A DNA stretch of 23,332 nt from Microbacterium sp. p3-SID336 (GTDB lineage Bacteria > Actinomycetota > Actinomycetes > Actinomycetales > Microbacteriaceae), in assembly GCF_025143365.1 (NCBI RefSeq), contig NZ_JALXPE010000063.1, positions 1-23,332 on the forward strand. The letters are read 5' to 3'. The notes below the pieces were generated by a model, which was not told where the DNA came from, did not search any database, and worked only from the letters and a program-made list of their open reading frames with translations. The position numbers and the translations under genes are program-made. Each line of letters starts with the position of its first letter. Within the stretch, counting starts at the first letter, position 1. This document shows positions 7,543 to 14,846 of this stretch, piece by piece.

Positions 7543-9252
7543 CTATCGGATTCGTGATGGATTGGGCACCGCGTCGAGCAGCTCGACCGTGTACGGGTCC
7601 TCCGGATGCTGCAGCACCTGGGAGGTCTCGCCGCGTTCGACCACGCGACCGCCGTTGAGCACCAGGATGTTCTCGGTCACGAGGCGGGCGCTCAGCAGGT
7701 CGTGGGTGATGTACAGCATGCTGATGCCCCAGCGCTCGCGCAGGTCCTCCAGCAGCGCCAGGACGCCGGCACGCAGCGACACGTCGAGCATCGACACCGG
7801 CTCGTCGGCGATCAGCACCTGCGGGTCGCTCGCGAGCGCCCGGGCGATCACGACGCGCTGCCGCTGGCCGCCGGAGAGCTGATGCGGCAGCTTGGCCGCG
7901 AACTGCTCCACGGGGGTGAGGCCGACCGTCTCCAGCAGCTCGAGCACGCGCGCCCGCGCCTCGGCCCCGCGCAGCTTCGTGTAGTTGCGGATCGGGCGGG
8001 ACAGCGCATACTCCACGGTGTGCAGCGGGTTCAGGGCGGCGTACGGGTCCTGGAACACCATCTGCACGTCCTTGCGCAGCTCGCGAAGGCCCGCTCTCCT
8101 CAAGGCGGCGACGTCCGTCTCGCCGAACCGCACCCGGCCGGCCGTCGGCTTCTCCACGCCTGTGATCAGCTTCGCGATCGTCGACTTTCCCGAGCCCGAC
8201 GCGCCGACCAGTGCCAGAGCCTCGCCGGGCTCCAGCCGGAAGGACACGTCATCGACGGCGACCACCGGATCCTGTCCGCGTCGCGGCGCGGGGTAGCGCT
8301 TGGTCACGCCGTCCAGCACGATCGCGGCGTCGGCACGCCGGGCGTCGCGGTGGGACACGGTCGGCAGCGTCTCGGTCACATCCGTCCGGCTGCGGCCCTC
8401 GCGGCGGCGGGTGCCGAGGTCGACGAAGCCGGGGATCTCGATGACCTCGGCGCGCGGGTCGGCGTAGTGGCTCAGCAGCATCCGGGTGTAGGCGTCCTGC
8501 GGGCGGTGCAGGATGTCCTGGCTCGGCGCATCCTCCACGATGCGTCCCTCGTGCATCACCATCACCCGGTCGGTCGCCTCCAGCACGATGCCGAGGTCAT
8601 GACTGATGAGGATGGCCGTGAAGTGCTCCGACCGCTGCAGCTCCTGGATCGTGTCCATCACGGCGTGCTGCACGAGCACGTCGAGGGCGGTCGTCGGCTC
8701 GTCGAACACCATGAGCTGCGGCTCCAGGGACAGCGCGAGGGCGATGGAGGCGCGCTGCCGCATGCCGCCGGACAGCTCCCCGGGGTAGCGCTCGAGCACC
8801 TCGGCCTTCAACCCGACCTTGCCGACGAGTTCGCGGGCGCGGGCCTCGCGCTCCTCCCGCGGCACATGCCCGTGCGCCGCGAAGATGTCGCGGAAGTGGT
8901 TGCCGACCGTGCGCACCGGGTTCAGCGCGTTCATGCCCGACTGCAGCACCATCGCGAAGCCGCCCTGCCGCTGCCGTCGCAGCCCCTCCGCGTCGAGCTC
9001 GCGGATGTCGCGGCCGTCGAACAGGATGCGCCCGCCGCTCAGGCGTGCCGGGGGCTTCTGCAGCCGGGTCAGCGCGAAGCCGAGCGTGGACTTGCCGGAG
9101 CCGGACTCGCCGACGAGCCCGACGAACTCGCCGCGGCGCAGCGTGAACGACACGTCGTGCACCGCCTGCACGGGCTCCTGCCCCGGCGAGGCGTACTCGA
9201 CGGACAGGTTCCGGACGTCGAGGAGGATGTCGTCGTGCTCCATGGCGCTCAT
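7543..9252 (-). CDS. Dual ATPase subunit of a Dpp/Opp-type ABC transporter (two NBDs in one chain)
   Basis: The 569-residue protein contains two complete ABC ATPase domains, equivalent to DppD and DppF fused. Domain 1 has Walker A GESGSGKST at 48-56, signature LSGGMRQR at 160-167, Walker B LMVFDEP at 180-186 and H-loop H218. Domain 2 has Walker A GASGSGKST at 350-358, signature LSGGQRQR at 459-466, Walker B VLIADEP at 479-485 and a following H-loop histidine at 517. The linker at about 262-308 is polar. The open frame runs much further upstream, but that part is a shadow of the permease gene. The ATG at 9252 overlaps the permease stop in an ATGA junction and has a purine-rich ribosome-binding site. 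It would power uptake by the two permeases upstream. Fused NBDs of this kind are known in YejF and GsiA. Confidence 0.95.
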   Translation of the reverse strand: MSAMEHDDILLDVRNLSVEYASPGQEPVQAVHDVSFTLRRGEFVGLVGESGSGKSTLGFALTRLQKPPARLSGGRILFDGRDIRELDAEGLRRQRQGGFAMVLQSGMNALNPVRTVGNHFRDIFAAHGHVPREEREARARELVGKVGLKAEVLERYPGELSGGMRQRASIALALSLEPQLMVFDEPTTALDVLVQHAVMDTIQELQRSEHFTAILISHDLGIVLEATDRVMVMHEGRIVEDAPSQDILHRPQDAYTRMLLSHYADPRAEVIEIPGFVDLGTRRREGRSRTDVTETLPTVSHRDARRADAAIVLDGVTKRYPAPRRGQDPVVAVDDVSFRLEPGEALALVGASGSGKSTIAKLITGVEKPTAGRVRFGETDVAALRRAGLRELRKDVQMVFQDPYAALNPLHTVEYALSRPIRNYTKLRGAEARARVLELLETVGLTPVEQFAAKLPHQLSGGQRQRVVIARALASDPQVLIADEPVSMLDVSLRAGVLALLEDLRERWGISMLYITHDLLSARLVTENILVLNGGRVVERGETSQVLQHPEDPYTVELLDAVPNPSRIR

Positions 9253-10163
9253 CGCCCCTTCCCTTCCCGCAGGCGCGGATTGGAGATGCCGTCCACGCCG
9301 AAGTTGATGAGTGTGAGGCTGAGGGCCAGCAGCGCGATGCACAGACCGGGGGCGAACAGCAGCAGCCACTGCCCGGTGAGCAGGGAGTTGGAGTTCTGGG
9401 CCCAGTAGAGCATGGTGCCCCAGCTGACGATGCTGGAGTCGCCGAGGCCGAGGAACTCCAGGCCCGCCTCCGCCAGGATCGCCGCCGTCGCCGCGCCGAA
9501 CAGGGTGCCGGCGATGATCGAGGTCATGTTCGGCAGGATCTCCCGGAACACGATGCGTGCCGCACTGTCGCCCGAGAACTGCGCGGACGCCACGAAGTCG
9601 TTCCCGCGCAGCGACTGCGTCTGGCTGCGCAGCACGCGTGCGCCCCACGCCCAGCCGGTGACCACGATCACGGCGATGATCATGAGGATGCCGCCGTTCT
9701 GCAGGTACGCGGCGATCACGATCATGAGGGGAAGCCCGGGGATCACGAGGAACAGGTTCACGATGAACCCGACGACCTCGCCCGCGAAGCCGCGCATGTA
9801 GCCCCAACTGAGACCGATCAGCACGGCCACGATCGTGGACAGGATGCCCGCAGCGAAGCCGACCAGCAGGCTGACCTGCGCGCCGTAGATGAGCTGGCTG
9901 AGCACGTCCTCCCCCGCGGCGGTCGTGCCGAGCCAGTGCTCCCACGAGGCGTCCGCGTTGCGCTCGAAACCGTTCTCCTTGGGCCCGTACGGCGCCAGCA
10001 GCGGCGCGAAGACGGCCACGAGCACGAAGAAGGCGAGCAGGCAGAGCCCGATGCGGGCCTTCCCGTTCGACCACAGCGTGCCGACCATGCGTCCGACGGC
10101 GCGCCAGGGGCTGGGCGCCGCGATGCGGTCTGTCGGGATCTTGACGTTCATGGTGGAGGTCAT
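9249..10163 (-). CDS. ABC transporter permease, DppC/OppC type
   Basis: The 304-residue inner-membrane protein has about six transmembrane segments and belongs to the peptide/nickel/opine permease family. The family hallmark after the first helix reads HWLGTTAAGEDVLSQLIYG at about 76-94. The cytoplasmic EAA loop that docks on the ATPase is visible at about 190-212 (DFVASAQFSGDS...REILPN). EAGLEFLGLGDSS follows at 232-244. The ATG at 10163 overlaps the preceding permease stop as ATGA, with AAGGA upstream; a second in-frame ATG lies at 10152 and is less favoured. It forms the channel with the DppB-type protein. Confidence 0.94.
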   Translation of the reverse strand: MTSTMNVKIPTDRIAAPSPWRAVGRMVGTLWSNGKARIGLCLLAFFVLVAVFAPLLAPYGPKENGFERNADASWEHWLGTTAAGEDVLSQLIYGAQVSLLVGFAAGILSTIVAVLIGLSWGYMRGFAGEVVGFIVNLFLVIPGLPLMIVIAAYLQNGGILMIIAVIVVTGWAWGARVLRSQTQSLRGNDFVASAQFSGDSAARIVFREILPNMTSIIAGTLFGAATAAILAEAGLEFLGLGDSSIVSWGTMLYWAQNSNSLLTGQWLLLFAPGLCIALLALSLTLINFGVDGISNPRLREGKGR

Positions 10164-11140
10164 CGGCGAGTCCTTGGGTCGAGAACCCCATAGAGGATGT
10201 CCACGAGGAAGTTGGCGACGAGCACGCTCACGGTGATCATCAGGAAGAGCGCCTGCATGAGCGGGTAGTCCTGCCCGATCACGGCGTTGAACAGCAGGTA
10301 GCCGATGCCCGGATACCCGAACACCTGCTCCACGAGGATCGAGCCGCCGACCACCCCGCCGAGCGTGAGCCCGAAGCCGGTGAGGTTCGGCAGGATCGCG
10401 TTGCGGGCGGCGTACCGCAGGGCGATCGTGCGACCGCGCAGACCGTTCGCCTCGCCGAACGTGATGTAGTCCTCGCCGAGCGTGTTGATCATCGCGTTGC
10501 GCATCCCGATGATCCACCCGCCGAGCGAGGTGAGCAGGATCGTCAGCGCCGGCAGGAACGCGTGCCGCACCAGGTCGACGATGAAGTCCCAGGTGAAGCC
10601 CGGCGTGGTGGTCGCCGAGTAGGCGCCCGTGGTCGGGAACCAGTGCAGCACGTAGCCGAGGAAGAACAGCAGCAGCAGCGCCGTCCAGAAGTAGGGGAAC
10701 GTGCTCAGGAACGACCCGGTCAGCGTCGGCAGCGAGTCCAGCCAGGTGCCGCGACGCCAGGCCGCCATGACCCCGATCAGCGTGCCGATCACGAACGCCA
10801 GGATCGTGACGATGCCGACGAGACCGATCGTGTACGGCAGGGCGGTCGACACCATGCTCGCGACGGTCTGCGGGTAGAACGTGTAGGAGACGCCGAAGTC
10901 GAGCCGCACGACCTGACCGAGGTAGGCGACGTACTGGTCCCAGAGGGAGCCGGTCGGCACGCCGAGCTGCGCCTCGATCGCCGCGCGCGTCGCGTCGGAG
11001 ACGGGCCCGTTCTGCGAGAGCTTCGCGATCGCAGCGTCGGCGGGAGAGCCGGGCATGAGCCGCGGGAGGAAGAAGTTCAGGGTGACCGCTGCCCACAGCG
11101 TGAGCACGAACAGGCCGAGCTTCTGGAGGACGTACTTCAC
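10160..11140 (-). CDS. ABC transporter permease, DppB/OppB type
   Basis: The 326-residue protein has an N-terminal helix (about 8-28), a periplasmic segment, and five further helices. The EAA loop lies at about 222-252 (GEDYITFGEANGLRGR...AILPNL). The family signature ILVEQVFGYPGIGYLLFNAV is at 268-287 and DILYGVLDPRTR closes the protein. The frame is open further upstream, but the GTG at 11140 is the correct start: it overlaps the binding-protein stop as GTGA and has GGGAGG 6 nt before it. It pairs with the DppC-type permease to form the translocation pore. Confidence 0.94.
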   Translation of the reverse strand: MKYVLQKLGLFVLTLWAAVTLNFFLPRLMPGSPADAAIAKLSQNGPVSDATRAAIEAQLGVPTGSLWDQYVAYLGQVVRLDFGVSYTFYPQTVASMVSTALPYTIGLVGIVTILAFVIGTLIGVMAAWRRGTWLDSLPTLTGSFLSTFPYFWTALLLLFFLGYVLHWFPTTGAYSATTTPGFTWDFIVDLVRHAFLPALTILLTSLGGWIIGMRNAMINTLGEDYITFGEANGLRGRTIALRYAARNAILPNLTGFGLTLGGVVGGSILVEQVFGYPGIGYLLFNAVIGQDYPLMQALFLMITVSVLVANFLVDILYGVLDPRTRR

Positions 11141-12801
11141 TGGTCGCCTCCCTTCACGCGCGTCAGATGGGTGAAGATCATCAGCGGTGCCGAGTCGTAG
11201 TTCTGCGGGATCATGTACGGGTCGTCGGCGGAGGGCCACCCGGTGAACTTGGCGTCGTTGAAGAGCCCCCAGATGCCGCCGTAGTACATGCCGATCACCG
11301 GCAGCTCGTCGTACACGATGCCCTGCAGCTCATGCACGATCTCGCTCTGGCGCGCGGGGTCGATCGTCTCCCGGTACTCGGCGAGCAGCGCGTCAGCCTC
11401 CGCCGAGCGGTAGCGCTCGAAGTTGTTGGTGGTCGACTCGCCGGACGGCACGTAGAAGTCGCTGGAGAGCAGGCTGTTGAACGCCTGGTAGACGTCGCCG
11501 TTGCCCATGCCGCCGATCGCCATCTCGAAGTCGCCGTTGCCGATCGCGCTCTGGTAGCCCGCGGGCTGCGGCAGTTTGAGCGAGACGGTGATGCCGATGT
11601 CGTCGAGCTGGCTCTGCACGGTCTGCGCGGCGCGCGTCCAGTCGGAGAAGCCGTTGGCCGTGGTGAGGGAGAACTCGAACGGCTCCCCGTCCGGACCGAC
11701 CAGGCGGTCCCCCTGCAGCGTGTAGCCGGACTCAGCGAAGGCGGCGAGCGCGGCATCCCTGTCCTGCGTCAGCATGCCCTGCGCAGGGATGTCGGGGTCG
11801 AGGTACTCCTCCTGGTTCGGCAGGATGAGCCCGGTCTGCCCCGCGGGCTGCATGTAGCCCTCGGACGCCGTCTCGGCGATCTCTTCGCGGTCGAGCGCGA
11901 GGGCGATGCCGCGGCGGACGTTCACGTCGTCGAAGGGCGCGACCTCCAGGTTCGGCACGAGCGAGATCACGCCGCCCGGCGGGAACCACCAGGTGTTGTC
12001 GGGGCTCGCGGCGCCCCACGTGCCCTCGACGTCCGAGATGAAAGAGTAGGCCCAGTCGTAGCCGCGCGTCACCGTGTCCAGCTGGGTGTTGGTGGCGGGG
12101 AGGATGATGTGCTCGATCTCGATCCTGTCCGCCTGCCAGTAGTCGGGGTTGCGGTCCATCGAGTACTGCTGGTCGTTGTAATTGCCGAGCACGAACGGCC
12201 CCGTCCCCACCGGGTCCTCGTTGCGCCAGGTCCCCGGGTCCTCCACGTCCGCCCACAGGTGCTCGGGCACGATCATGGTCTGCCCGATGATCGACAGCGA
12301 GGGCGCATCCTCGCTCTGCAGGTGGAAGATCACGTCGCTGCCGTCGACCTCGATGCGGTCGAGGTGCTGCCAGGCGCCCTTGATGTCGAGCGACGGTTCG
12401 TCTTTCAGCAGCTGGAACGTGAAGGCGACGTCATCGGCGGTGAACTCCTCGCCGTCGCTCCAGGTCACCCCGTCGCGCATGGTCATGACGATCGTGCGGG
12501 CGTCCGGCTGCGTCCACTCGGCTGCCAGCCAGGGGTTGAGCTTCCCGTCGAGCGGGTTCACCAGGATCAGCGGCTCGTAGATCCACCGGGAGGCGGTGCG
12601 GGTGTTGGTCAGGTACGGGTTGAAGTTCTGGGTGAAGAACGGGTTGCCGTGGTCGGCGTTGATGAGCATCGTGTCGTCGCCGATCGACGGGTCGGGCTGC
12701 GAGCTGATCTGGATGCTGCAGCCGCTGAGCGCGACCGCCGCGGCCGCGAGCCCCACGACGGCGGCGCGGCGCCAGCGTCGGAAGGTGTGCGTCTCTGCCA
12801 C
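11137..12801 (-). CDS. Solute-binding lipoprotein of a Dpp/Opp-type ABC transporter
   Basis: The 554-residue protein belongs to the SBP_bac_5 family (cluster C binding proteins). A positively charged N-terminus (RRWRR, 9-12), a hydrophobic stretch and the lipobox LSGC with C28 mark it as a lipoprotein anchored outside the membrane. The mature part has the family pattern: NPYL near 60, WTQPDARTIVMTMRDGVTWSDGEEFTADDVAFTF in the first lobe, and GTGPFVLGNY near 200. Family ligands include peptides, nickel, opines and, in some bacteria and archaea, cello- or other oligosaccharides. A sugar ligand is inferred here from the LacI and GH1 neighbours. The GTG start at 12801 has GAGG 7 nt upstream. It is the first gene of the operon and is preceded by a strong promoter with an overlapping operator. 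Confidence 0.93.
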   Translation of the reverse strand: MAETHTFRRWRRAAVVGLAAAAVALSGCSIQISSQPDPSIGDDTMLINADHGNPFFTQNFNPYLTNTRTASRWIYEPLILVNPLDGKLNPWLAAEWTQPDARTIVMTMRDGVTWSDGEEFTADDVAFTFQLLKDEPSLDIKGAWQHLDRIEVDGSDVIFHLQSEDAPSLSIIGQTMIVPEHLWADVEDPGTWRNEDPVGTGPFVLGNYNDQQYSMDRNPDYWQADRIEIEHIILPATNTQLDTVTRGYDWAYSFISDVEGTWGAASPDNTWWFPPGGVISLVPNLEVAPFDDVNVRRGIALALDREEIAETASEGYMQPAGQTGLILPNQEEYLDPDIPAQGMLTQDRDAALAAFAESGYTLQGDRLVGPDGEPFEFSLTTANGFSDWTRAAQTVQSQLDDIGITVSLKLPQPAGYQSAIGNGDFEMAIGGMGNGDVYQAFNSLLSSDFYVPSGESTTNNFERYRSAEADALLAEYRETIDPARQSEIVHELQGIVYDELPVIGMYYGGIWGLFNDAKFTGWPSADDPYMIPQNYDSAPLMIFTHLTRVKGGDQ

Positions 12802-12879
12802 TGGATGACCTCATGTCGTCTCTGTCATGAAGGGCGCTCCAGGGGGCGGAGCGTCCGCGCGGTCGAAGCCGCACGAGCG

Positions 12880-12909
12880 AGTGTAAGCGCATACATTTCC
12901 GTGATGCAA
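12880..12909 (-). promoter_or_regulatory. Promoter of the sugar-transport operon
   Basis: On the minus strand TTGCAT (12909-12904), an 18-nt spacer and TACACT (12885-12880) form a good vegetative promoter. The predicted start near 12873 gives a leader of about 70 nt with a Shine-Dalgarno site before the GTG at 12801. This is the best -35/-10 pair in the window. Confidence 0.7.
12882..12895. promoter_or_regulatory. LacI-family operator
   Basis: The 14-bp near-palindrome TGTAAGCGCATACA matches the LacI/cre-type pattern TGnnAnCGnTnnCA except at one position. It lies inside the spacer and overlaps the -10 hexamer of the operon promoter, where a bound repressor would block RNA polymerase. The LacI gene is next door, so this is the probable site of local control. 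Confidence 0.7.
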
Positions 12910-12934
12910 CCCCTTGACGCGGAACGGGCGGCGG

Positions 12935-14044
12935 TCAGCCGCGGGCCAGAGAGCTCTCGCGCAGCAGGATCTGCAGCGGCAGGCGCGCGACGACGGGCGC
13001 CGCATCGGGGTGCTCCAGACGCCGCGACAGCACCTGCACCGCGGCCCGTCCGAGGTCGATCATCGGCTGCCGGATGGTGGTGAGCGGTGGTGCCGAGACC
13101 GCGGCGGCGTCGATGCCGTCGAAGCCCGTCACGAGCACGTCCTCCGGCACGCGGATACCCGCTTCCCTGAGCACATCCAGCGCCCCGAGCGCCATCTGGT
13201 CGTTCGCCGCGATGAGCGCCGCGGGTGCCTCACCTCCGCGCAGCAGATCCTCCGCCGCTCGCCTTCCCGAGGCCCGAGTGAAGTCGCCGCGCAGCAGGAT
13301 CAGGTCATTCGGAGCACGACCCGCCTGCGCGAGCGCGGCCACCACGCCCTCGCGCCGCTGCTCGCCGTCCGGGGAGTCCGCCGGACCCGCGAGGAACGCG
13401 ATGCGCCCGTCGCCCACCTGCGCGAGCACATGCCGCGTCAGCTCCCCCATCGCCTCGGCGTTGCTCACCGTGACGTGGTCGTAGTCGTCGCCGCGCGGCG
13501 GTCCGGAGAGCACCACGACCGGGATGCGCCGGGCGAGCCGCGCCAGCACCTCGTCCGGCACGCTGCGGGCCAGCACCATCAGCCCGTCGACACGGCCGGC
13601 CATGTCACGCACGGTCGAACGGTCGGGGTCATCGCGCCCCACGCCCACCATCAGCACGAAGCCCTGCTTCCACGCCTCCAACTCGGCTCCGCGCAGCACC
13701 TCGTCGAGGAACAGCATCGAGCCCTGGGACACTGCCGGCTCACGCTCTTCATCGACCACGGTGAACGGTGGCGCCGTCGCGCCCTCGGGCGAGAGCACGT
13801 CGAGCTCCGGGGCGTCCTCCGCCGCGTCGAACCCGGGGAAGTACAGCCCGAGCACCCCCGTGCGGCGCTCGGCCAGGCCGCGAGCGCTGCCGCTCGGGAC
13901 ATAGCCCAGTGCCGACACCGCCTCGTGCACGCGCTCCCGTGTCGCCGGGCGCACGGCCTCCGGCGAGCGCAGCACGCGTGACACCGTGGCGATGGACACG
14001 CCGGCACGCTCGGCGACGTCGTACACGGTCGCTGCCTTGCTCAC
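12935..14044 (-). CDS. LacI-family transcriptional regulator
   Basis: The 369-residue protein starts with a canonical LacI helix-turn-helix (VYDVAERAGVSIATVSRVL, about 7-25) and a hinge helix ending at ARGLAERR (54-61), followed by a periplasmic-binding-like sensor domain. GVLGLYFPG at 63-71 opens the sensor domain. An acidic segment of about 36 residues (72-108) then interrupts it where most homologues continue directly into the first helix, here FLDEVLRGAELEA. Later landmarks are VDGLMVLA, VTVSNAEAM, IAFLAGP, ALIAANDQMALGAL and VLVTGFDGIDAA. The GTG at 14044 is chosen because it puts the HTH at the N-terminus and has GAGAGG about 8 nt upstream; an ATG at 14149 would add a Pro/Asn/Ser-rich extension. 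It likely represses the adjacent transport operon and responds to the imported sugar. Confidence 0.93.
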   Translation of the reverse strand: MSKAATVYDVAERAGVSIATVSRVLRSPEAVRPATRERVHEAVSALGYVPSGSARGLAERRTGVLGLYFPGFDAAEDAPELDVLSPEGATAPPFTVVDEEREPAVSQGSMLFLDEVLRGAELEAWKQGFVLMVGVGRDDPDRSTVRDMAGRVDGLMVLARSVPDEVLARLARRIPVVVLSGPPRGDDYDHVTVSNAEAMGELTRHVLAQVGDGRIAFLAGPADSPDGEQRREGVVAALAQAGRAPNDLILLRGDFTRASGRRAAEDLLRGGEAPAALIAANDQMALGALDVLREAGIRVPEDVLVTGFDGIDAAAVSAPPLTTIRQPMIDLGRAAVQVLSRRLEHPDAAPVVARLPLQILLRESSLARG

Positions 14045-14059
14045 GCGTGGTTCCTCTCC

Positions 14060-14107
14060 GGGGTTCAGGCTGGAGTTCGGGCGGGGGTCCGGGCTGGGGT
14101 TCGGGCT
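14060..14107. repeat. Four tandem 12-bp repeats in the lacI leader
   Basis: Reading the minus strand, the units are AGCCCGAACCCC, AGCCCGGACCCC, CGCCCGAACTCC and AGCCTGAACCCC, four head-to-tail copies with 1-2 differences each. They begin one base after the methyltransferase stop codon and end directly before the lacI Shine-Dalgarno sequence. A 12-bp unit keeps frame, so the lacI frame stays open through the array (SPNP, SPDP, RPNS, SLNP). Confidence 0.85.
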
Positions 14108-14108
14108 G

Positions 14109-14846
14109 TCAGGACAGCGTAGAACAGCGCCGGGCACGCAGCGCGCCATGCGGGCGAGAGCTGATCTCGCCGGGCTCGCGCTCGCGCACCTCGGACCACT
14201 GCACGTCCAGGCCGACCGCGGCGAGCATCGGGGACAGCGCCTCCGCCGTCCAGAAGTACGCCGGGGTCACCGCGTGGGCGAAGCGCTCCCGCGGCTCGCC
14301 GTGGAAGTACCCGAGGAGCAGACTCCCGCCCGGGGCGAGCACTCGTGCGAACTCGGCGAGCACGTCCCGGAGCTCGGCCGGGGGTGTGTGGATCACCGAG
14401 TACCACGCGAGGACCCCGCCGACCGTGGCCGAGGCGTGCGGGAGCGCACGGAAGGACCCGCGTCGGAACGAGAGCTCCGGGTACCGCAGCCGCGCTCCCT
14501 CGACGAAGGCCGCGGAGACATCGACGCCGTCCACCTCGCGGCCGTCGTCGTGGAGGAAGGCCGCCCAGTGACCCGGGCCGCACCCCGCATCCAGCAGCCG
14601 CCCCGGCGTCTCGTCACGCCAGCGCCCGATCAGCTCCCGGTCACGCGAGTCCATCTGCGCCAGCTCCCCCGCGACCGCCCGGTACTCGTCCGCCCTGCCG
14701 TCGTACGCGGCACCCACTGTGGCGTCTGCGCGTTCACCGTCGGGCGCGCCGGTCACCGCCTGGGCGTCGCAACGCAGATTCGGCTCCGCGTCGCAGCTCT
14801 CCGCGGAATCGCTGCGACCCCGGCCCGGATCTGCGACGGCGTTCAT
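14109..14846 (-). CDS. Class I SAM-dependent methyltransferase
   Basis: The 245-residue protein has a Methyltransf_11-type Rossmann domain. Motif I is LLDAGCGPGHWAAF at 84-97, the acidic end of beta 2 is DGVDVSAAFVEGAR at 106-119, motif III-like SFRALPHASATVGGVLAWYSVIH lies at 131-153, and the post-motif is LAPGGSLLLGYF at 170-181. Such enzymes methylate small molecules; the substrate here is unknown. The ATG at 14846 forms an ATGA overlap with the rsmI stop, favouring this start and translational coupling. The first 43 residues before VGAAYDGRADEY are not part of the fold and are coded by a nested palindrome. A GTG at 14717 is an alternative start without a clear ribosome-binding site. Confidence 0.85.
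   Translation of the reverse strand: MNAVADPGRGRSDSAESCDAEPNLRCDAQAVTGAPDGERADATVGAAYDGRADEYRAVAGELAQMDSRDRELIGRWRDETPGRLLDAGCGPGHWAAFLHDDGREVDGVDVSAAFVEGARLRYPELSFRRGSFRALPHASATVGGVLAWYSVIHTPPAELRDVLAEFARVLAPGGSLLLGYFHGEPRERFAHAVTPAYFWTAEALSPMLAAVGLDVQWSEVREREPGEISSRPHGALRARRCSTLS
14766..14838. repeat. Nested inverted repeat (REP-like candidate)
   Basis: Inner arms GTCGCAGC (14790-14797) and GCTGCGAC (14811-14818) are perfectly complementary around a 13-nt loop that contains the palindrome TCCGCGGA. Outer arms at 14773-14783 and 14825-14835 are complementary over 11 nt with one position that would be a G-U wobble in RNA. The whole unit sits in the 5' end of the methyltransferase gene. Confidence 0.6.

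Noticed and set aside
9253..10191. N-terminal extension of the dual ATPase upstream of 9252
   Set aside because: The extra residues are the out-of-frame shadow of the DppC-type permease; the ATGA junction with a ribosome-binding site marks the true start.
6311..14838. The shared 11-mer GGATCTGCGAC as proof of an interspersed repeat family
   Set aside because: Shared 11-mers are expected by chance in 23 kb of GC-rich sequence; it is kept only as a hint alongside the nested palindrome, not called as a repeat family.
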